Shown: positions 33,008-45,404, counted from the first letter of the stretch. The stretch is 64,000 nt of DNA from Zygaena filipendulae (GCA_907165275.2 OU015653.1:7780001-7844000); one strand, 5' to 3'. The notes: a model not told the origin generated them from the letters alone. A program made the numbers and translations.

Positions 33008-36000
33008 CTGAAATTTTCAGTCACACTCGTTAAAAATATAATTTAATAACTTTCTAACCACCGCACTCAGAGTCGACTTTAATGATTACTTAGTTAAGTA
33101 TAGATTTTTAAAACAAACTGCCGCAATCAGACTAATAAATAAATGTTTATTGGCATTTAACTAATTAAGTTACATCTCATTAAATGCCAATTAACATTAA
33201 TTTACTGAACGTCTCTGATTGCGGCAGTTTTGTTTTAAAAATCTATTAATCATTAAAGTCGACTCTGAGTGCGGCGGTAAGAGATTGAATTACCTACAAC
33301 TCTCACACTTTCTATGACATGTAAAGAAACTGAAACGTAGGTATTAATATTTCGAACTGGCATTGTGCCTGTAGGTATTTTGAACTTTACCAAGCCACAG
33401 ATAATATAACACTGACTAAGTTGTGACCAAGCCAACGTTTCAGATACAGTAGGTACCCTAGGTACCTACATAGATACCTATGACGTGTTTACTGGCTGTG
33501 CCCCTCTGTTTCACCCGCGTGAGTTTCGGCATTCCCGCAGGAAATCCAAAGTGAAATTTTGTCCAAAAAATAAAAATTCTGGAGGGCTACCCTTATCACC
33601 TAGGGGTATAATAAAAATAGCCTACGACCTATTCTCAGACCTACTAAACTACCCCCTGCTCCCCTCCCCTACTACACTAATAACAATACACAAAAAATCA
33701 TAAAAATCGGTTAAGGCGTTTCGGAGAAGTTCGATAAGAAACACTGGTCTGTGACACGAGATTTTTATAAATCACTAGCTGTACCCCGCGGTTTCACCCG
33801 CGGTAATTTCGGAGTTCCCGCGGGAATTCTGGGATAAAAAGTACCCTATATCCTTCTCTGTACCCCTGACAACGTGCATGCGAAATTTCATCCAAATCCG
33901 TTCAGCCGTTTTTGCGTGATTGAGTAAACGTATGCGAGGATAAGAGCTCGAAATCGCATTTTCATCCGACTTGCTTCAAATTGATCGTCACTGCTCAGCT
34001 CTTGTGTGCCTTAGCGTTATGTTATATATAGCCTTTAACCTGCCCAGCCGGGCTAAGATGCGCAAGACGACAAAATTTTATCGAGCCATTTTATCGATTC
34101 TCGTCGACATATTGTATGGCTTTGTCGACGAGAATCGATAAAATGGCTCGATAAAATTTTGTCGTCTTGCGCATCTTAGCCCCCCTGCAGGAGTATGGAC
34201 TACAATCGTACCAAGTTTGGTTAAAATCCCTTCAGTAGTTTTTGACCCATGCGTGCACATACAGACAGACAGACAGACAGACAAAAAATTTACTGATTGC
34301 ATTTTTGGCATCAGTATCGATCACCATTCATCCTCCAATATTAATATTGAATATATATTCAATGTACAGAATTGACCTCTACAGTTTTATTATAAGTATA
34401 GATATAGATAAGATGATATCAGTTTATTAGATTTAGCACAGATAATATAATTAGATACAAAAGATCGAATTAAGGACAATGGGCGCTATGCCCGAAAAAG
34501 TTGCGGCTAGCGAGTTGCAGGCTATTTATAAATTGGTGTAGGTACTAGCTGTCCACCGCGATTTCACCTGCGGTAATTCGGAGTTGCGGAATTCCAGGAT
34601 AAACTATACGTTTATGTAAACCTTCCTCTTGAATCACTCTATCTCTTGGTGAAAAGAGCATGAAAATCCGTTCAGTAGTTTTAAAGTTTATCGTGAACAG
34701 ACAGACAGACGCGGCGGTGGACTTTGTTTTATAATATGTAAGTATGTAGGTACCTAAGGATCGGGCGATACCTAATAAGTTTGAATTCTGGTCAAAACTA
34801 AAATATACTACCTGCCTACATATTAGTAAGGTTCTTTTGTACTTTTTAACAAATAAAATACCTACCTACCTAGTACCTAATCGATGTTAACGAATTATAC
34901 ACGAAATTTTAAATTAAAGGTTTGTAAAAGCTACTGAGCTTTTAGGTGTTTGCGACAATTCTGGTGACAAGGAAGTCCAGAGATTCAACATTTATAAGGG
35001 ACAATTCAGATTTCAGAGACACTAAAGAAATGTGCACTGGGACTGTTTAAAACCACAACTTCTGACTTGTGTTTTAAGACAATTAGTGTAACGGTTCATG
35101 GCGCATCTGTAATTAAATAATGGCACGTGTAAGGAAACATGGTCGCAATTAGTACCACCTGCACCGTGACTACTGCCTTGACCTAGATGGAGCACTGGTA
35201 CGCGCTGTTGGTGTACATAATATAGTATATGTACATTGGACCTATCTATATGTCACTTGTCCCAGACCACTAACAGTGGAAAAAGCATCGACACATTAGG
35301 AATTTGAGTTTGACCGAACTGGATCGAACTTTCAGGCAGTAGTTAGAGATTCAGAAAAAAATATTGCCACAGCGCGCGCCACTGATAGTTGTGGCCTACT
35401 TATTATGTTGTCTACCATTTGTTTTCTCCGCCTCCGTAGCTGTGGCCAAGGGGTAAGGGGTAAAAACGTGCCTTTTATATTTTGACGCGTGTAAAATATT
35501 GTACCTACTTACCTATTCTAAAAGATATTTCGATTGAGAGGACCAATCGATCAAAGGATCATTGTGTTGTTGTTGGTTGTGCATGGAAAGTTCCAGACAT
35601 TAGGAACGTAAACCGCCGCACGCCAATTACCTACCTACTCTTTAATTTGAGTATAAAGAGAGAATTTAAGTAGGTACGTCATTGTGGCTTAAGTATATAC
35701 TTATCTACCAATTTACAAATCGGGATTTCAAGAGCTATTTTCGTGATACTAACCAATAGTTTATTGTCGACTGTCTTGACGACGATTTCCTCGGGTGTGT
35801 ACTGACTGACATCAAAACGTAACTTGAGTGTCTTGCCATCGCCCTCGTCCTGTATGAGGGGGGAGTTCAGACTGTCCCAGTGGCTGGGCTCTGCCAGCTG
35901 TCTGTTGTCACTGTGCTGTGTCGATGACGTGGTGCTGCGGAAATAACATAATTGTACATTTAGTTTTGTTGCATTTACAATTGCTAAAATAATTCAGTGG

Positions 36001-39000
36001 AACAAAAGCGTGCGTCATACATGTAACAGGTAACTCAATAAGTCCCAGGGCTATATAAATAGTCTAAATACTGACTGCAAAAGTAACTCACTGAAATTAC
36101 TGAACTTGTTAGGTATGAATGAAATAAGTAATAAGTAGGTAAGGTAACCAGATAGTAATTTTTCAATAGGAGTGTTTGACCAAATCCGAAACTTGAAATC
36201 AGAGGAAAATTAATCTACCTAAGTAGGTAGGTACTTATACAATTTTAGTTTTTATCATAAACGGCCCTGAGGACATGTAGCTCCGAGCCTCCTTTGAGCA
36301 TTTTTCACTAAGTAACCTCATTCTTATATAGGTATGTAGGTAGTTTCTGATTTGGCCAACCATGCACGCAAACAAGCCCACTTGAAAAATCTATTTTGTA
36401 TTTTCCTATATTATATATGCAACGTGTTAATGAATTAACTGAAAACTTGATACACCCCATTTAAAAAAATAAACAATAATATGATTAAAATATATTTTAT
36501 GTCGAAAAAATTTATACTTTTAAAGTTATTCAACATTAGTTTGGAGGTGACCTGTCTACGAACTTCCAAGCGCTATGCCCGCGCCTACCGGTTCGAATTT
36601 TTTTTTGCGGGCGGCGTACGCGACAAATACTGTATTATAAATAATTTAGACATGGGCTAGTAAAATTGAAAAAATATAACCTATATTAAAACATAGTGCG
36701 GTCGCTTGTCGATTCTGAGCGAACTACTTTCTAGTTTTCAGTTAATTCATTAACACGTTGTATATACCTATGTGTCGGTCTCGGGACTTACTGAACGACG
36801 CGCGACGTCATAACATCTAAGTAATATTATGTGGCTCTGTGACTACATCCAAATGACAACCGTGATCCGTAACACAAATAGCTGTAGGAGTGATTACCTT
36901 CTCTCTGGCTGTAGGTATGTGAGCGTCCAAGCAAAAAGTTCAGTTCTCGGCATTTAGTTTGCGAGATATAAGTTTTGTAAAGTTGGGTGAAAAAATGACT
37001 TTTGCGATTTTAATTGATTAATATCTATTATACTATAATAAAAGAGCAGAACCCGCGATTCTGTACATTGAATATTTTTAACAAAAAATGACAGGGGGCG
37101 ATAAAAGAAGAGTAACCAACCACAAAAAACAAGTTTTTAAAATTCTTTTCTGTCTGTCTGTCTATCTGTTATAATCTACTGAACGGATTATCATGCGGTT
37201 TTCACAGGTAGATTAAGCTTAGCCTGGAGCTACATATAGGCTTGGTTTCATTTAAATCGGATGTCGGGAAAAAAGTTGTTATATAAAACATTTCATACGG
37301 GTAAAACCGCGGGGCACAGCTAGTTATTAATAAATGTTCAATAGGGATGTTTACTACTATTAAAAATCAAAATTCTAATTAGTCCGTCAGTTAAAAAATA
37401 AAAAAACAATAGACACGTATTTTTTGCTTTTTTAAATAAATTAAAATATACAGAGATAAAGCGCAAAGTTTAGGATGAGGAGGTCGTGACGTCACTAACC
37501 GCAAAACCGCCATACAAACTGTCAGAATAGTGACGTCACGCGAAATTTCAACTCAATATATCGCCGTTATTTTTTGATTACTTAAAAAAAGAAAAAATAC
37601 GTTTCCAATATTTTTTAATAATCTACAAGACGGACTAAAAAATAAAAATTAGTCAACATGCCCACTATCTACGATTTCATATAAGTATCTCAATCTACAA
37701 TAATAAATAGAAATCTATGTAACGAGCAGGTAGATGTGTTTTTCCTTTTCACTCAAACTTAGAACTTTTTCAGAATTTCAACTTCAAATTTCTGATAAAA
37801 AAATATGTGCCAGTTTTTGAATCTTTTTTAATTCTTACTATCGATTGTATTCTAGATACTTTAGTAACTCAATACCCCACAGCTGGACCCTTTTTGGTTG
37901 GATGCTCACATAGGTACCCAATATGTTATCAACACACAAGATAAAGACAAACACAAAATTGAAGTTCCCAACTATCGAAAACTCCTCTGTTATTATTAAT
38001 GTAAATATATAAGTAATTACCTACTACGGGATAACCTACCGAAGTACCATAGGTATAGATAAATCAAACAATAGTAGGTAGTAACAGAAAAACCGATCAA
38101 CTAACGCAAATGTAAATTTAGGATGGAAACAGTTTACCTACCTTAAATTTCCTTAAGTATCTACTCCTTACCTAATACCTATTTTAGAATGAAATATTAA
38201 AAAGAGAGAAAAGCAATAAAACAAGCCTACCTACTTAGAGTTTTTCTATTTTATGCCAATGTTACTAGGCAATCTAGATTACGGAAAATGTAAGTTCGCA
38301 CTTAACTAAGTGCCTACCTACAACCGTTGGTCCGTTTCATGTAGGTAAATGTGCGAGTATAGAGTTTAGTATTGTACGTTTATTGGAATTAAAAACGAAA
38401 TCTGGTGATTAATTTTATTATTTACTATTTAAATCTGTCTTCTAGTAGCTACTTACTTGACTAGATAATTGTTTATGTTGACCAAACTACTTAGGTACCT
38501 TCCTACGTAAGGTTCCTAGTTTCGCAGTTTGCCACAGCATCATTTGATCATACTGCACCCAAGGTCAATGTTAACAATCATCTGTATGAGCTCATCTCTT
38601 TATATGATAGTTTAGTTGCTTACCTATTGATGTCATTTTTGTGATCAGTAAGCGCTCGTATTCACTTCGTATTTTTAAAGTACAATATTATGTGCACACG
38701 GTCACATTGAGCGAGTTACGTAATTTTGCATTATTGTTGAAGTGTTCGCGTACTTGGATATATTATGTAGTATATGTTTACCTCATAATGAACGTTGATG
38801 TAATATACCTACATATATTAGTGTAGGCAATATACCTCAGTTTTAATATTCATACCTATCTACCTTATCCTACAACTCGCATCGGTATTCACTTCGTTGA
38901 CTTTTGTTGTCACTCCAAGGTTGCCCTGCGAAGATTGCTTTAAAGGTACCTACCTAGTGTCCATTACAGGGGTCAACAATTTAACAAATATTTGATTTGA

Positions 39001-42000
39001 CTATATTTGGTCCGCTTTTTTTTCTTAAAAAGTCACTTTCAATTAGTCGTCAAGTCGTCACTGTCCAAAATTAGTCAGTTTCAGAACTCATCTTCTGCTC
39101 TAAGAAATTAGTCTATCCAAATACAGTTATTGGTATGTGGGTGTCGGACGAGAGACTATAAAACTATCTATTATTGGTAATATGCATATTAAATTAATGG
39201 AAAAGTACCTACTTACTTAAAACGTCCATAAAAGTCTACTCAAACAATACTAACTCTATATTCTACCTAACAAAGTAAAGAAAATTTCGTAAGGAATAGA
39301 AGCAAAAATAATTTAATATTGCCTAATATAGTACGGTGTAGATACCTACGGTTAAACTAGAGATTTATTACCTAAAGGACGTTCAATATCCAATTCTCGT
39401 CTCAAAAATAAAAGTAAAACAATTTTTTAACGTAGAATTAATTACCTATTCCCGAAATTTGCAAGTTCCTGACGCGCAGACGGATGACAGATCATAAGCT
39501 AAAGGTCATTGGACACTCCTTTTTCTTGTACTTCACCCGCATTAAACTTGGGTTTTAATTATGGTTTTTTTAGGTAGGTACCTACCTACATTTATTATGT
39601 GTATATTTATTTATTATGTAGGTACATGGGCTGTAAAGTGTTTGACTAAGTCCCTCGTTCTACTTTACACCCGGTTGTGAGGTTTTGGTGGCAATCTAAG
39701 GTTCCGTCAATTTTATGCCGATAAAAATGTTCGATTTTGTTGTGTTTTACGGTGCTGTATTGGACAATAAATTTTACAGTGGCGATTTTGATGTAGGTAC
39801 GTTTGGAAAAAATAGTTTTTTATGTCATAGGGGGCAAACGGACAAGTGGTAGGTACCAGTGGCGAAGGTACCATAGAAGCCGATTCCCACCGGCTTCCCT
39901 TCAGACGCAACATCTCCCTGTACCGTAATTGAGAACGTTGTCAGGGATACAGGGAAGGATTTTTATACCGGAATTCCCGCGGGAACTCCGAACTTATCGC
40001 AGGTGAAACCGCGGGGAACAGTTAATAGTTTAATAAGTTGAAATTAAAGTAAATTTCCGGCTTCCCCCTCTCAATATTTTACCCTTCGCCACTGGTAGGT
40101 ACATCTGATGGTAAGTGATTACCGCCACCATCTGCAACTTCAAAAGGCATGCAGGTGCGTTGCCGACCTGAAATGGGGATGGGAAGTATAGCTTTCAAGT
40201 GGGGCTGCCGGAACACACCGTTAGGTGCTTGACGACAGATTTACAATTTGAACCTGTGGTAGTTAGCCAGCCGGGCCCTTTTATAGAGTGCCCTACCACC
40301 ATGCTATGGTTTCCTCACGATGTTTTCCTTCACCGACAGCTCAAGCTCATTGTTAGGGTTTGAACCTGCGCCTTGCGGCGTTTGATCCGAACGCACCAAC
40401 TACCTACTGAGCTATCATCGCTGTTAACCTTACCTTAACTTAAGTTCAAGTTATTATTTATTTACCTGTAGAGTTGCATAGGTTTTAAGAGATTTGATCT
40501 TGAAAAATTTGACGTAATTATTATTTATATATATATATTTTATTTATATAGCTTTATTTATCCCTTACTTAAAAAAACATTGTTTGTATTTGTTAATATT
40601 TAACTTATGTCTATATTAGTGTTTATAATGTATTCTTGTTTTTTGATCTGATGTTTATTCCTTTGTTATGCTGTAAGGGCCGCCTTTTGTATATATAATT
40701 TGTTAATAATTAAGTAACTTCAAAAACAGTATTTTCATACCTTTCGTTTTGTTCATCGTTTATTGTACGTACCTATATAACGTATATAAAATGGGTATAA
40801 TATCTTAAATAGTCACCAATCGTTTATAAATAAGTATATTTTTAAAGATTTATTCCTTACTGTCTGTATAGATAATAGATATATAGTAGTTCAACCGCGA
40901 TTCGGAATGCTGCCAAGAATTTATGCATAAACTAAATAAATCATAGAACTGGGTTGCATGCTCCTGCGATACAATACATATATAAGTAGGTATTGTTGCG
41001 TTAATTTATTTTTTGATCGTGATTTGGCATCTCATTGATTTGGTTTATAATCCAATTGAGTTGTACCTACCTAGGCTGCAGATAAACCCGAAGTGAAGTT
41101 TCGCAAGTTACGTAGGTGCGACAGATTAATTTTATTTAGGTAGGTACCTACAGGTGGATAATCAGTCGAAGTTAATTTATACATTTTCTGCTTCTATGTA
41201 CATTATACATGGACTTTGTTTTTATCAAAGATATTGGTTTTTATGATCCATGAAAAAATACCGTTTTAAATAATGTCTTGATAACTTCGACAACTGCCAT
41301 CGGGTTTAAATTTGATACCTACTGCACGCCTGAGCTAACAGAAAATTCCGGCAAATAATTGAAATAATTGATTTAAAATGCATTATAGAGAATGGAAATT
41401 ACGAGTATATAAGTACGTTTAGCTACATATCCAATAGTTTCGTATAATATTTTTATGATAATAAAAACTGTCACTCTAAACTAAATCACCTTAACGTGCC
41501 TTAACCCTAAAATTCTTGACCAATTAATAACTTATCTATACTGAAATGAAATTAGAGTTTATATTTTTTTTTGTCTTATAACTAATTAGGCAAGTTCATA
41601 CAAATGGTACCACAGGTAACATGATACACAATTAGGTATGCTATACTCGATCGAGCAAACGCGGATTCCGGTCGTCCTTTTAGAGACATAACGAACACAC
41701 TTGACAACAAAACGTACCTACCTACCTATGTAGGTGTGAAATAATGAAAGTTCAGTGTCTGCTGCAGATATATTTAGTGAGTGGTAGATAGTACATGGCC
41801 ACCAATAGATATCCGTATGCGATATAGATATTAATTAGTAACAGTTTTTGAGTGACTACCTAAATTAAAGATTCATGCATTCAAAATATTAGCAACTGAC
41901 CATATTTTAACAAATATTACTTTACAGATAGGTAGGTACGTACCAAGAGTTGGACATGCAAGAATCGAGTAGTTGAGTCAAATTGCAAGCAGTTTTACAA

Positions 42001-45000
42001 GGATGATCATCCGAATCTTTAAGTTAACGAGCTGAGACCTAAACTTGGTCTGAGTTGGTCTAAATTTATAAGAAGTAATGCTTATTAAGAGTACAATATA
42101 CCATGCACTACGCATCATGCGCTAGGTACCTATAGATTTGTCAATTTTGAAAAAAAAAAAATTCAAGGTGATTGGGGCAGTTTTCATTTCTTAGGTACTT
42201 AGGTACTTACGTACGCTTAAGTATCGTAGAAATAAAAAAAAATCACAGTGAGCATGGACCAATAAAACTAGAAACCAATAAACCAACCAATAAACTAATA
42301 AACCAAGAAACCAATAAAACTTGTTTAATTGGTCCATGCAGTGAGAAAAAAAACTTATGAAAATCTTTTAACAGTCGAAAACTGCTCCATTCGATCTCTG
42401 GAATAATATATATAATAAATAAAATAAATGACTTTTGAGGTGACATTGTTTAGGACGGTAACTATAATTTTTACCCGGGGCGGCATGACTAAGTACTTTT
42501 TTTTTTAAATGTTGATCTTTCCGAAAAATATTTAGACAGAATACTTAGTAGATACATTTCATTACAAGTGCGGGAAGTCTGCTGTTGCTGCAACAAGTTC
42601 CGAGTAATGTTGACCTGAGCCGAAGGCGAGGGTCAGCTGTCGGAACGAGTTAGATTGACAGTCTTGCACATAATATTGTATTGAATTACTGTTTATAATA
42701 CAGTTGCGAAAAAATAAAAACAATAGGAACTCTGACTTACATGAAAATTTGTTTCTTAGTAATGTTGTAGATACCTAATATTATTGTAAATCTTTGTCTT
42801 AACTAGGTAACGTTGAATGTTGAACATTGAAATTATTCTGTTTTTCATTGAAATTAAAAACTCTTTGGAGGATATACAAATTTTGACAGTTTTTTTTATC
42901 TATTTGGTTGCTAAAGTAAAAAGCACTAGTAACTGCGTAATCGACAACTTTCCGCACGCTAACCAGACACGTAATAGGTATAGCACTTTTTTAGCAACTG
43001 TATTAAAAATGACATTTACAAACATAAAGTACATACAATTATTCAACAAATACATGAATATAGGTATTCACTAAAAATTTAAAATGTTTATTTACTTTGT
43101 GCAGTGCTTGGACCCCCAGTATACCACATTAAACAGGCAATGACAAATTACTATTAGGTAGGTACGGTGAGACTCTAGTTTTACCTCTCTGATGACTTGG
43201 TTACTCCTCCGGAGGAAACGGATTCAAAATTGTAAGACATGCAAAAAGCAATATGACACTGTTAGTTACAGAATTATCGTTCATATTATTTCAGTCTGGA
43301 TACAAACAGATACCTATCATATTTGAGTATTTTCGTAAAAGCACAGCTTTTTATTTAAATACTTATTATACTATAAGCATACAATAGGTACATATTCATT
43401 TATAATATATCAATAAAGATAGTTCATAGGTAGAGTAGGTAAATAATTAAATATAAATAAGTACGCCTGCTGTGTAAAACTGTAATATCTAATTAAGTAT
43501 AATAATTACATTACTGCAAACTTATAAATTATTATTGCATACTTTTTTACAATGATTGATAAAAACCATTTTGAATATCAAGATTCAAGTAGGTACCTTT
43601 ATCAATCTCGTGTTGCATTGCATGACTAAAACTGGAGTGGCTGCCTATTTATTAATATTACGGACAAAACGTGTTCTACCTACACAGTCACGCCAATCAC
43701 AATGCCCACACAAAAATACCGAGTCCAAGAAATACATTTACCACGTACTATGCACTAGCTGTTCCCCGTGGTTGTACCCGCGTTCATTTCAGAGTCCCTG
43801 CAGAAATTCCGGGATAAGAAGTACCTACCTACCTACTGTAATTTTCGTTTCTGTATTTCTGACAACGTGTATGCAAAATTTCATATCGATCGATTGAGTA
43901 GTTCAAGCTTGAAAGCGTAACAAACAAACAGACTTACATTCGCATTTATAATATTAAAAAATAGGCACTGAGTTAAGGATATAATTGGCACTTACCTATC
44001 GATTGTAATTCCACGAGCAAGTACCTAATAAATTACAACTATTGCCTTAAAATTAATTTTACGTTAAAAGATAAATGACCGTGGAGATTGCAAATTAACG
44101 TTGACAAGCGCCCTAATCCTACGCAGTTATTTAAACTGCCAAGTAACGTGTGACTGTGGGATTGCGTCATGGAGCTGAAACAACGGCAACAAGCTCTAAC
44201 TGGGTCATTTATTCATGTCAAATGCAAAATTTTGTATCAACCCAGTAGGGAAGCTCTCATTTAACAAACTTATCTACTACACTGAATCTTCTAACACAAT
44301 TTAATAATGTCCCTTCAAGTGGACACCGTATTTAATTTAGGCATAATTTTAGATGTCACGGATCATTAAACAAAGGAAATTCAAGTTTGTTGCTGAAATA
44401 TCAAAAATTGTTGTTTTATTTTTGTTTGCTTCTACTCTCTACGGTTATAACTCGATTCTTGGCTAACGTTGACGCCAACTTCAATTTTTTCGAGTGAATT
44501 GTTACGTGGGTAAGCGCATTAAACTGATAACCTTAATGATAAAAAAGAGCTTACATTACTGTTCTGTTGCCTACATGTTTTTAAACAGCGGATCGACGGA
44601 CCTTTCAATTATTTTGCGGAACTTCTGCTGATAGAATTTAAATCTTATAGCATTGTGTTTACAATTTCACGCATTCCTGTGTTTCTGAGCCGGTGCTATT
44701 TCTATTTATGACATCATCTCGCGTCAGGCTTACGTATCGCTGCACGCTTTAAATGGACTCGACTGAGATGTCTGCAGTTGAGTTCGTTCCGCGGAATGAT
44801 CCCGAATAATGCCTTTAAAAACTATATTTTCGTGTAGCCGTCGCCGAGGTCAGTGTGAGCAGCGAGGTGGACGAGTCTCTTGCGAAAACCCCCAAACTTA
44901 TTAATTCAACATTCCCCTAAAGGAAAACAGGGCCGGCAACATACGCCGCCATCGGAATTATAATGCGAAATGTATTATCCAAATTAGTCAATCTTCTTCC

Positions 45001-45404
45001 TATAGTTATAGGTAACTACATACTAGTAGGTAGGTACTTTCTCTATAGACGTGCTACAAATAATAAGAGGTTAAAGTTGATACACGCGACTTTATTGATC
45101 ACGATTGCTCGAGGTGTTAAGTGCTTTATTATTTTACCTGTATATGAATAAAAATAAATTTAGTTTTAATTGTGTAGGAAAATTAAAAATAACAAGATAA
45201 ATACTACAATAGATACCTGGTTGTGCTTTTGAAGAAATTATTGCTTTCTCTGTTCATAAGTTCGGATCTGAATTTGCTCATTTCTTCTTCCATTTTTTTC
45301 ATTTCGGCGTCGAATCTTTCCCTAATGCTGCAAAATTCAGTATCGATGACAGAGAAATCACCAAGTTTGATCGGGATGTTCCTTTTGAGACCGCTGTCAG
45401 CCAT
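32813..45404 (-). CDS. Small heat-shock protein (alpha-crystallin family)
   Basis: Coding exons in order: 45404-45217, 35934-35754, 33007-32813. They join to 187 residues plus TGA with GT..AG junctions in phase. Residues 1-62 (MADSGLKRNIPIKLGDFSV ... coiled EMKKMEEEMSKFRSELMNR) match the conserved N-terminus I know from Drosophila CG14207, a small chaperone; the alpha-crystallin domain spans about 89-171. It includes the conserved arginine in YREYNREFLLP (R143) and the LSRDGVLTVEAP strand, and ends with the I-x-V motif IPV at 182-184. Such proteins are ATP-independent holdases that form oligomers. The start at 45404 is the first ATG in frame. Introns of 9.3 and 2.7 kb are long and full of transposons. 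The gene converges with GASZ. Confidence 0.93.
33058..33277. mobile_element. PIF/Harbinger-like MITE, complete (220 bp)
   Basis: CCACCGCACTCAGAGTCGAC at the left and its near-perfect complement GTCGACTCTGAGTGCGGCGG at the right, with TAA on both sides (33055-33057 and 33278-33280). An inner inverted pair is CTGCCGCAATCAGA / TCTGATTGCGGCAG. It lies in sHSP intron 2, 50 bp from exon 3. Confidence 0.8.
33489..33590 (-). mobile_element. Helitron 3' remnant
   Basis: GGCTGTGCCCCTCTGTTTCA, then CCCGCGTGAGTTTCGGCATT and CCCGCAGGAAATCC, is the family terminus with several substitutions. The following 33590-33760 is an unassigned repeat-like stretch. Confidence 0.5.
33775..33928 (-). mobile_element. 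Helitron, 5' truncated
   Basis: CTAG, CTGTACCCCGCGGTTTCACC, CGCGGTAATTTCGGAGTTCC, then CCTTCTCTGTACCCCTGACA and TCCGTTCAGCCGTTTTTGCG. It closely matches 2133-2322. The TAATATTAGTAGGA start is missing. Confidence 0.8.
34050..34182. repeat. Perfect 60-bp inverted repeat, 13-nt loop
   Basis: Arms 34050-34109 and 34123-34182 are exact reverse complements. The outer end is GGGCTAAGATGCGCAAGACG and the inner end is TTCTCGTCGACA. The loop is TATTGTATGGCTT. It lies in sHSP intron 2 between Helitron-like repeats. It may be a palindromic MITE, a recent template-switch duplication, or a transcribed hairpin. Confidence 0.9.
34259..34283 (+). repeat. (CAGA)n microsatellite
   Basis: Five or more CAGA units following CCCTTCAGTAGTTTTT, a word commonly found in the Helitron-like repeats here. 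Confidence 0.8.
34545..34740 (-). mobile_element. Helitron, TTTTATAATATG-type end
   Basis: CTAG, CTGTCCACCGCGATTTCACC, TGCGGTAATTCGGAGT, then CCGTTCAGTAGTTTTAAAG, CAGACAGACAGACG, and TTTTATAATATGTA at the 5' end. The hairpin arms are partly mutated. Confidence 0.65.
35385..35440. repeat. Half of the 61620-61681 hairpin repeat
   Basis: GTTGTGGCCTACTTATTATG, then TTGTCTACCATTTGTTTTC, matches the right arm and loop of the 61.6 kb hairpin with few changes. The mirror arm is absent. Confidence 0.55.
35754..35934 (-). CDS. sHSP coding exon 2
   Basis: Residues 63-123. Acceptor TTTCCGCAG, donor GTTAGT. A Ser/Thr/Gln-rich linker, then LIQDEGDGKTLKLRFDVSQY and TPEEIVVKTVDNKLL, the first half of the alpha-crystallin domain. 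Confidence 0.93.
36420..36760. mobile_element. Mariner-like MITE, complete (341 bp)
   Basis: Inverted ends of about 27 bp (CAACGTGTTAATGAATTAAC, then TGAAAAC) and the interior CAAGCGCTATGCCCGCGCC, GACATGGGCTAG, CATAGTGCGGTCG. It is flanked by TATATG and TATATA. Intact relatives at 46653 and 59008 have TA duplications. Located in sHSP intron 1. Confidence 0.75.
37024..37323 (+). mobile_element. Helitron, TCTATTATACTATAAT-type (300 bp)
   Basis: A|TCTATTATACTATAATAAAA to CGGGTAAAACCGCGGGGCAC, then AG, CTAG|T. The interior (ACTGAACGGATTATCATGCG, CAGGTAGATTAAGC) differs from the Lep1-like copies, indicating another subfamily sharing the 3' end. Confidence 0.7.
37344..37663 (-). mobile_element. 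CRE-bearing MITE, complete
   Basis: GGGATGTTTACTACTATT at the left to AGTCAACATGCCC at the right, inverse to 10200. It contains TGACGTCA twice (about 37489 and 37531) around GCAAAACCGCCATACAAACT. sHSP intron 1. Confidence 0.75.
37680..39815. other. sHSP intron 1, nothing recognised
   Basis: AT-rich intron sequence with many GTAGGTACC words and poly-A/T runs. The open frame at 38641-38826 encodes no known domain. Confidence 0.35.
39857..40094. mobile_element. hAT-like MITE inside the SINE (238 bp)
   Basis: Ends CAGTGGCGAAGG and CCTTCGCCACTG (inverted, with a one-base offset) begin with CAGTG as in hAT elements. An exact 8-bp target duplication GTAGGTAC lies at 39849-39856 and 40095-40102. 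Removing the insert and one copy restores the SINE text. Confidence 0.85.
39945..40015 (+). mobile_element. Helitron 3' piece inside the hAT-like MITE
   Basis: TATACCGGAATTCCCGCGGG, then AACTCCGAACTTATCGCAGG and TGAAACCGCGGGGAACAG. The terminal CTAG is TTAA here. It is a third level of nesting or cargo within the MITE. Confidence 0.6.
40430..43750. other. sHSP intron 1, mostly unannotatable
   Basis: AT-rich sequence. The only structured part is 42246-42346. 42590-42650 has a small GC-rich spot (GACCTGAGCCGAAGGCGAGG). No exon-like frame with a known domain. Confidence 0.35.
42246..42346. repeat. AACCAATAAA tandem with inverted ends
   Basis: The block starts GCATGGACCAATAAAACTAG and ends AATTGGTCCATGC, flanked by CAGTGA at the left and CAGTGAG at the right. 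Between are about five variants of GAAACCAATAAACCAA. It may be a minisatellite expanded inside a tiny TIR element. Confidence 0.55.
43755..43958 (-). mobile_element. Helitron (about 204 bp)
   Basis: CTAG, CTGTTCCCCGTGGTTGTACC, AATTCCGGGATAAGAAGTAC, CGTGTATGCAAAATTTCAT, and the 5' end ATTCGCATTTATAATATTAA. Substitutions in both termini show age. Confidence 0.7.
43960..45180. other. sHSP intron 1 proximal part, no feature
   Basis: Less repetitive than the rest of the intron. 44650-44900 is relatively GC-rich (TATGACATCATCTCGCGTCA; CGTCGCCGAGGTCAGTGTGA) and could be regulatory. No coding signal. Confidence 0.3.
45217..45404 (-). CDS. sHSP coding exon 1
   Basis: Residues 1-62 plus two bases. 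ATG in context AAAAAATGGC; donor CAG|GTATCT. It holds the family-specific N-terminal region and a charged helix with E/K/M-rich heptads. Confidence 0.93.

Larger units (their letters stand above)
39816..40423 (-). mobile_element. tRNA-derived SINE, interrupted
   Basis: The minus-strand 5' head GCGATGATAGCTCAGTAGGT, then AGTTGGTGCG, carries a tRNA A-box; the B-box GGTTCAAACCC is at 40366-40356. The body (CGGTGAAGGAAAACATCGTG, GGTCGGCAACGCACCTGCAT) runs to CCCCCTATGACATAAAAAAC at 39816. A hAT-like MITE (39857-40094) splits it. Only the tail half is seen again at 10838. Confidence 0.8.
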
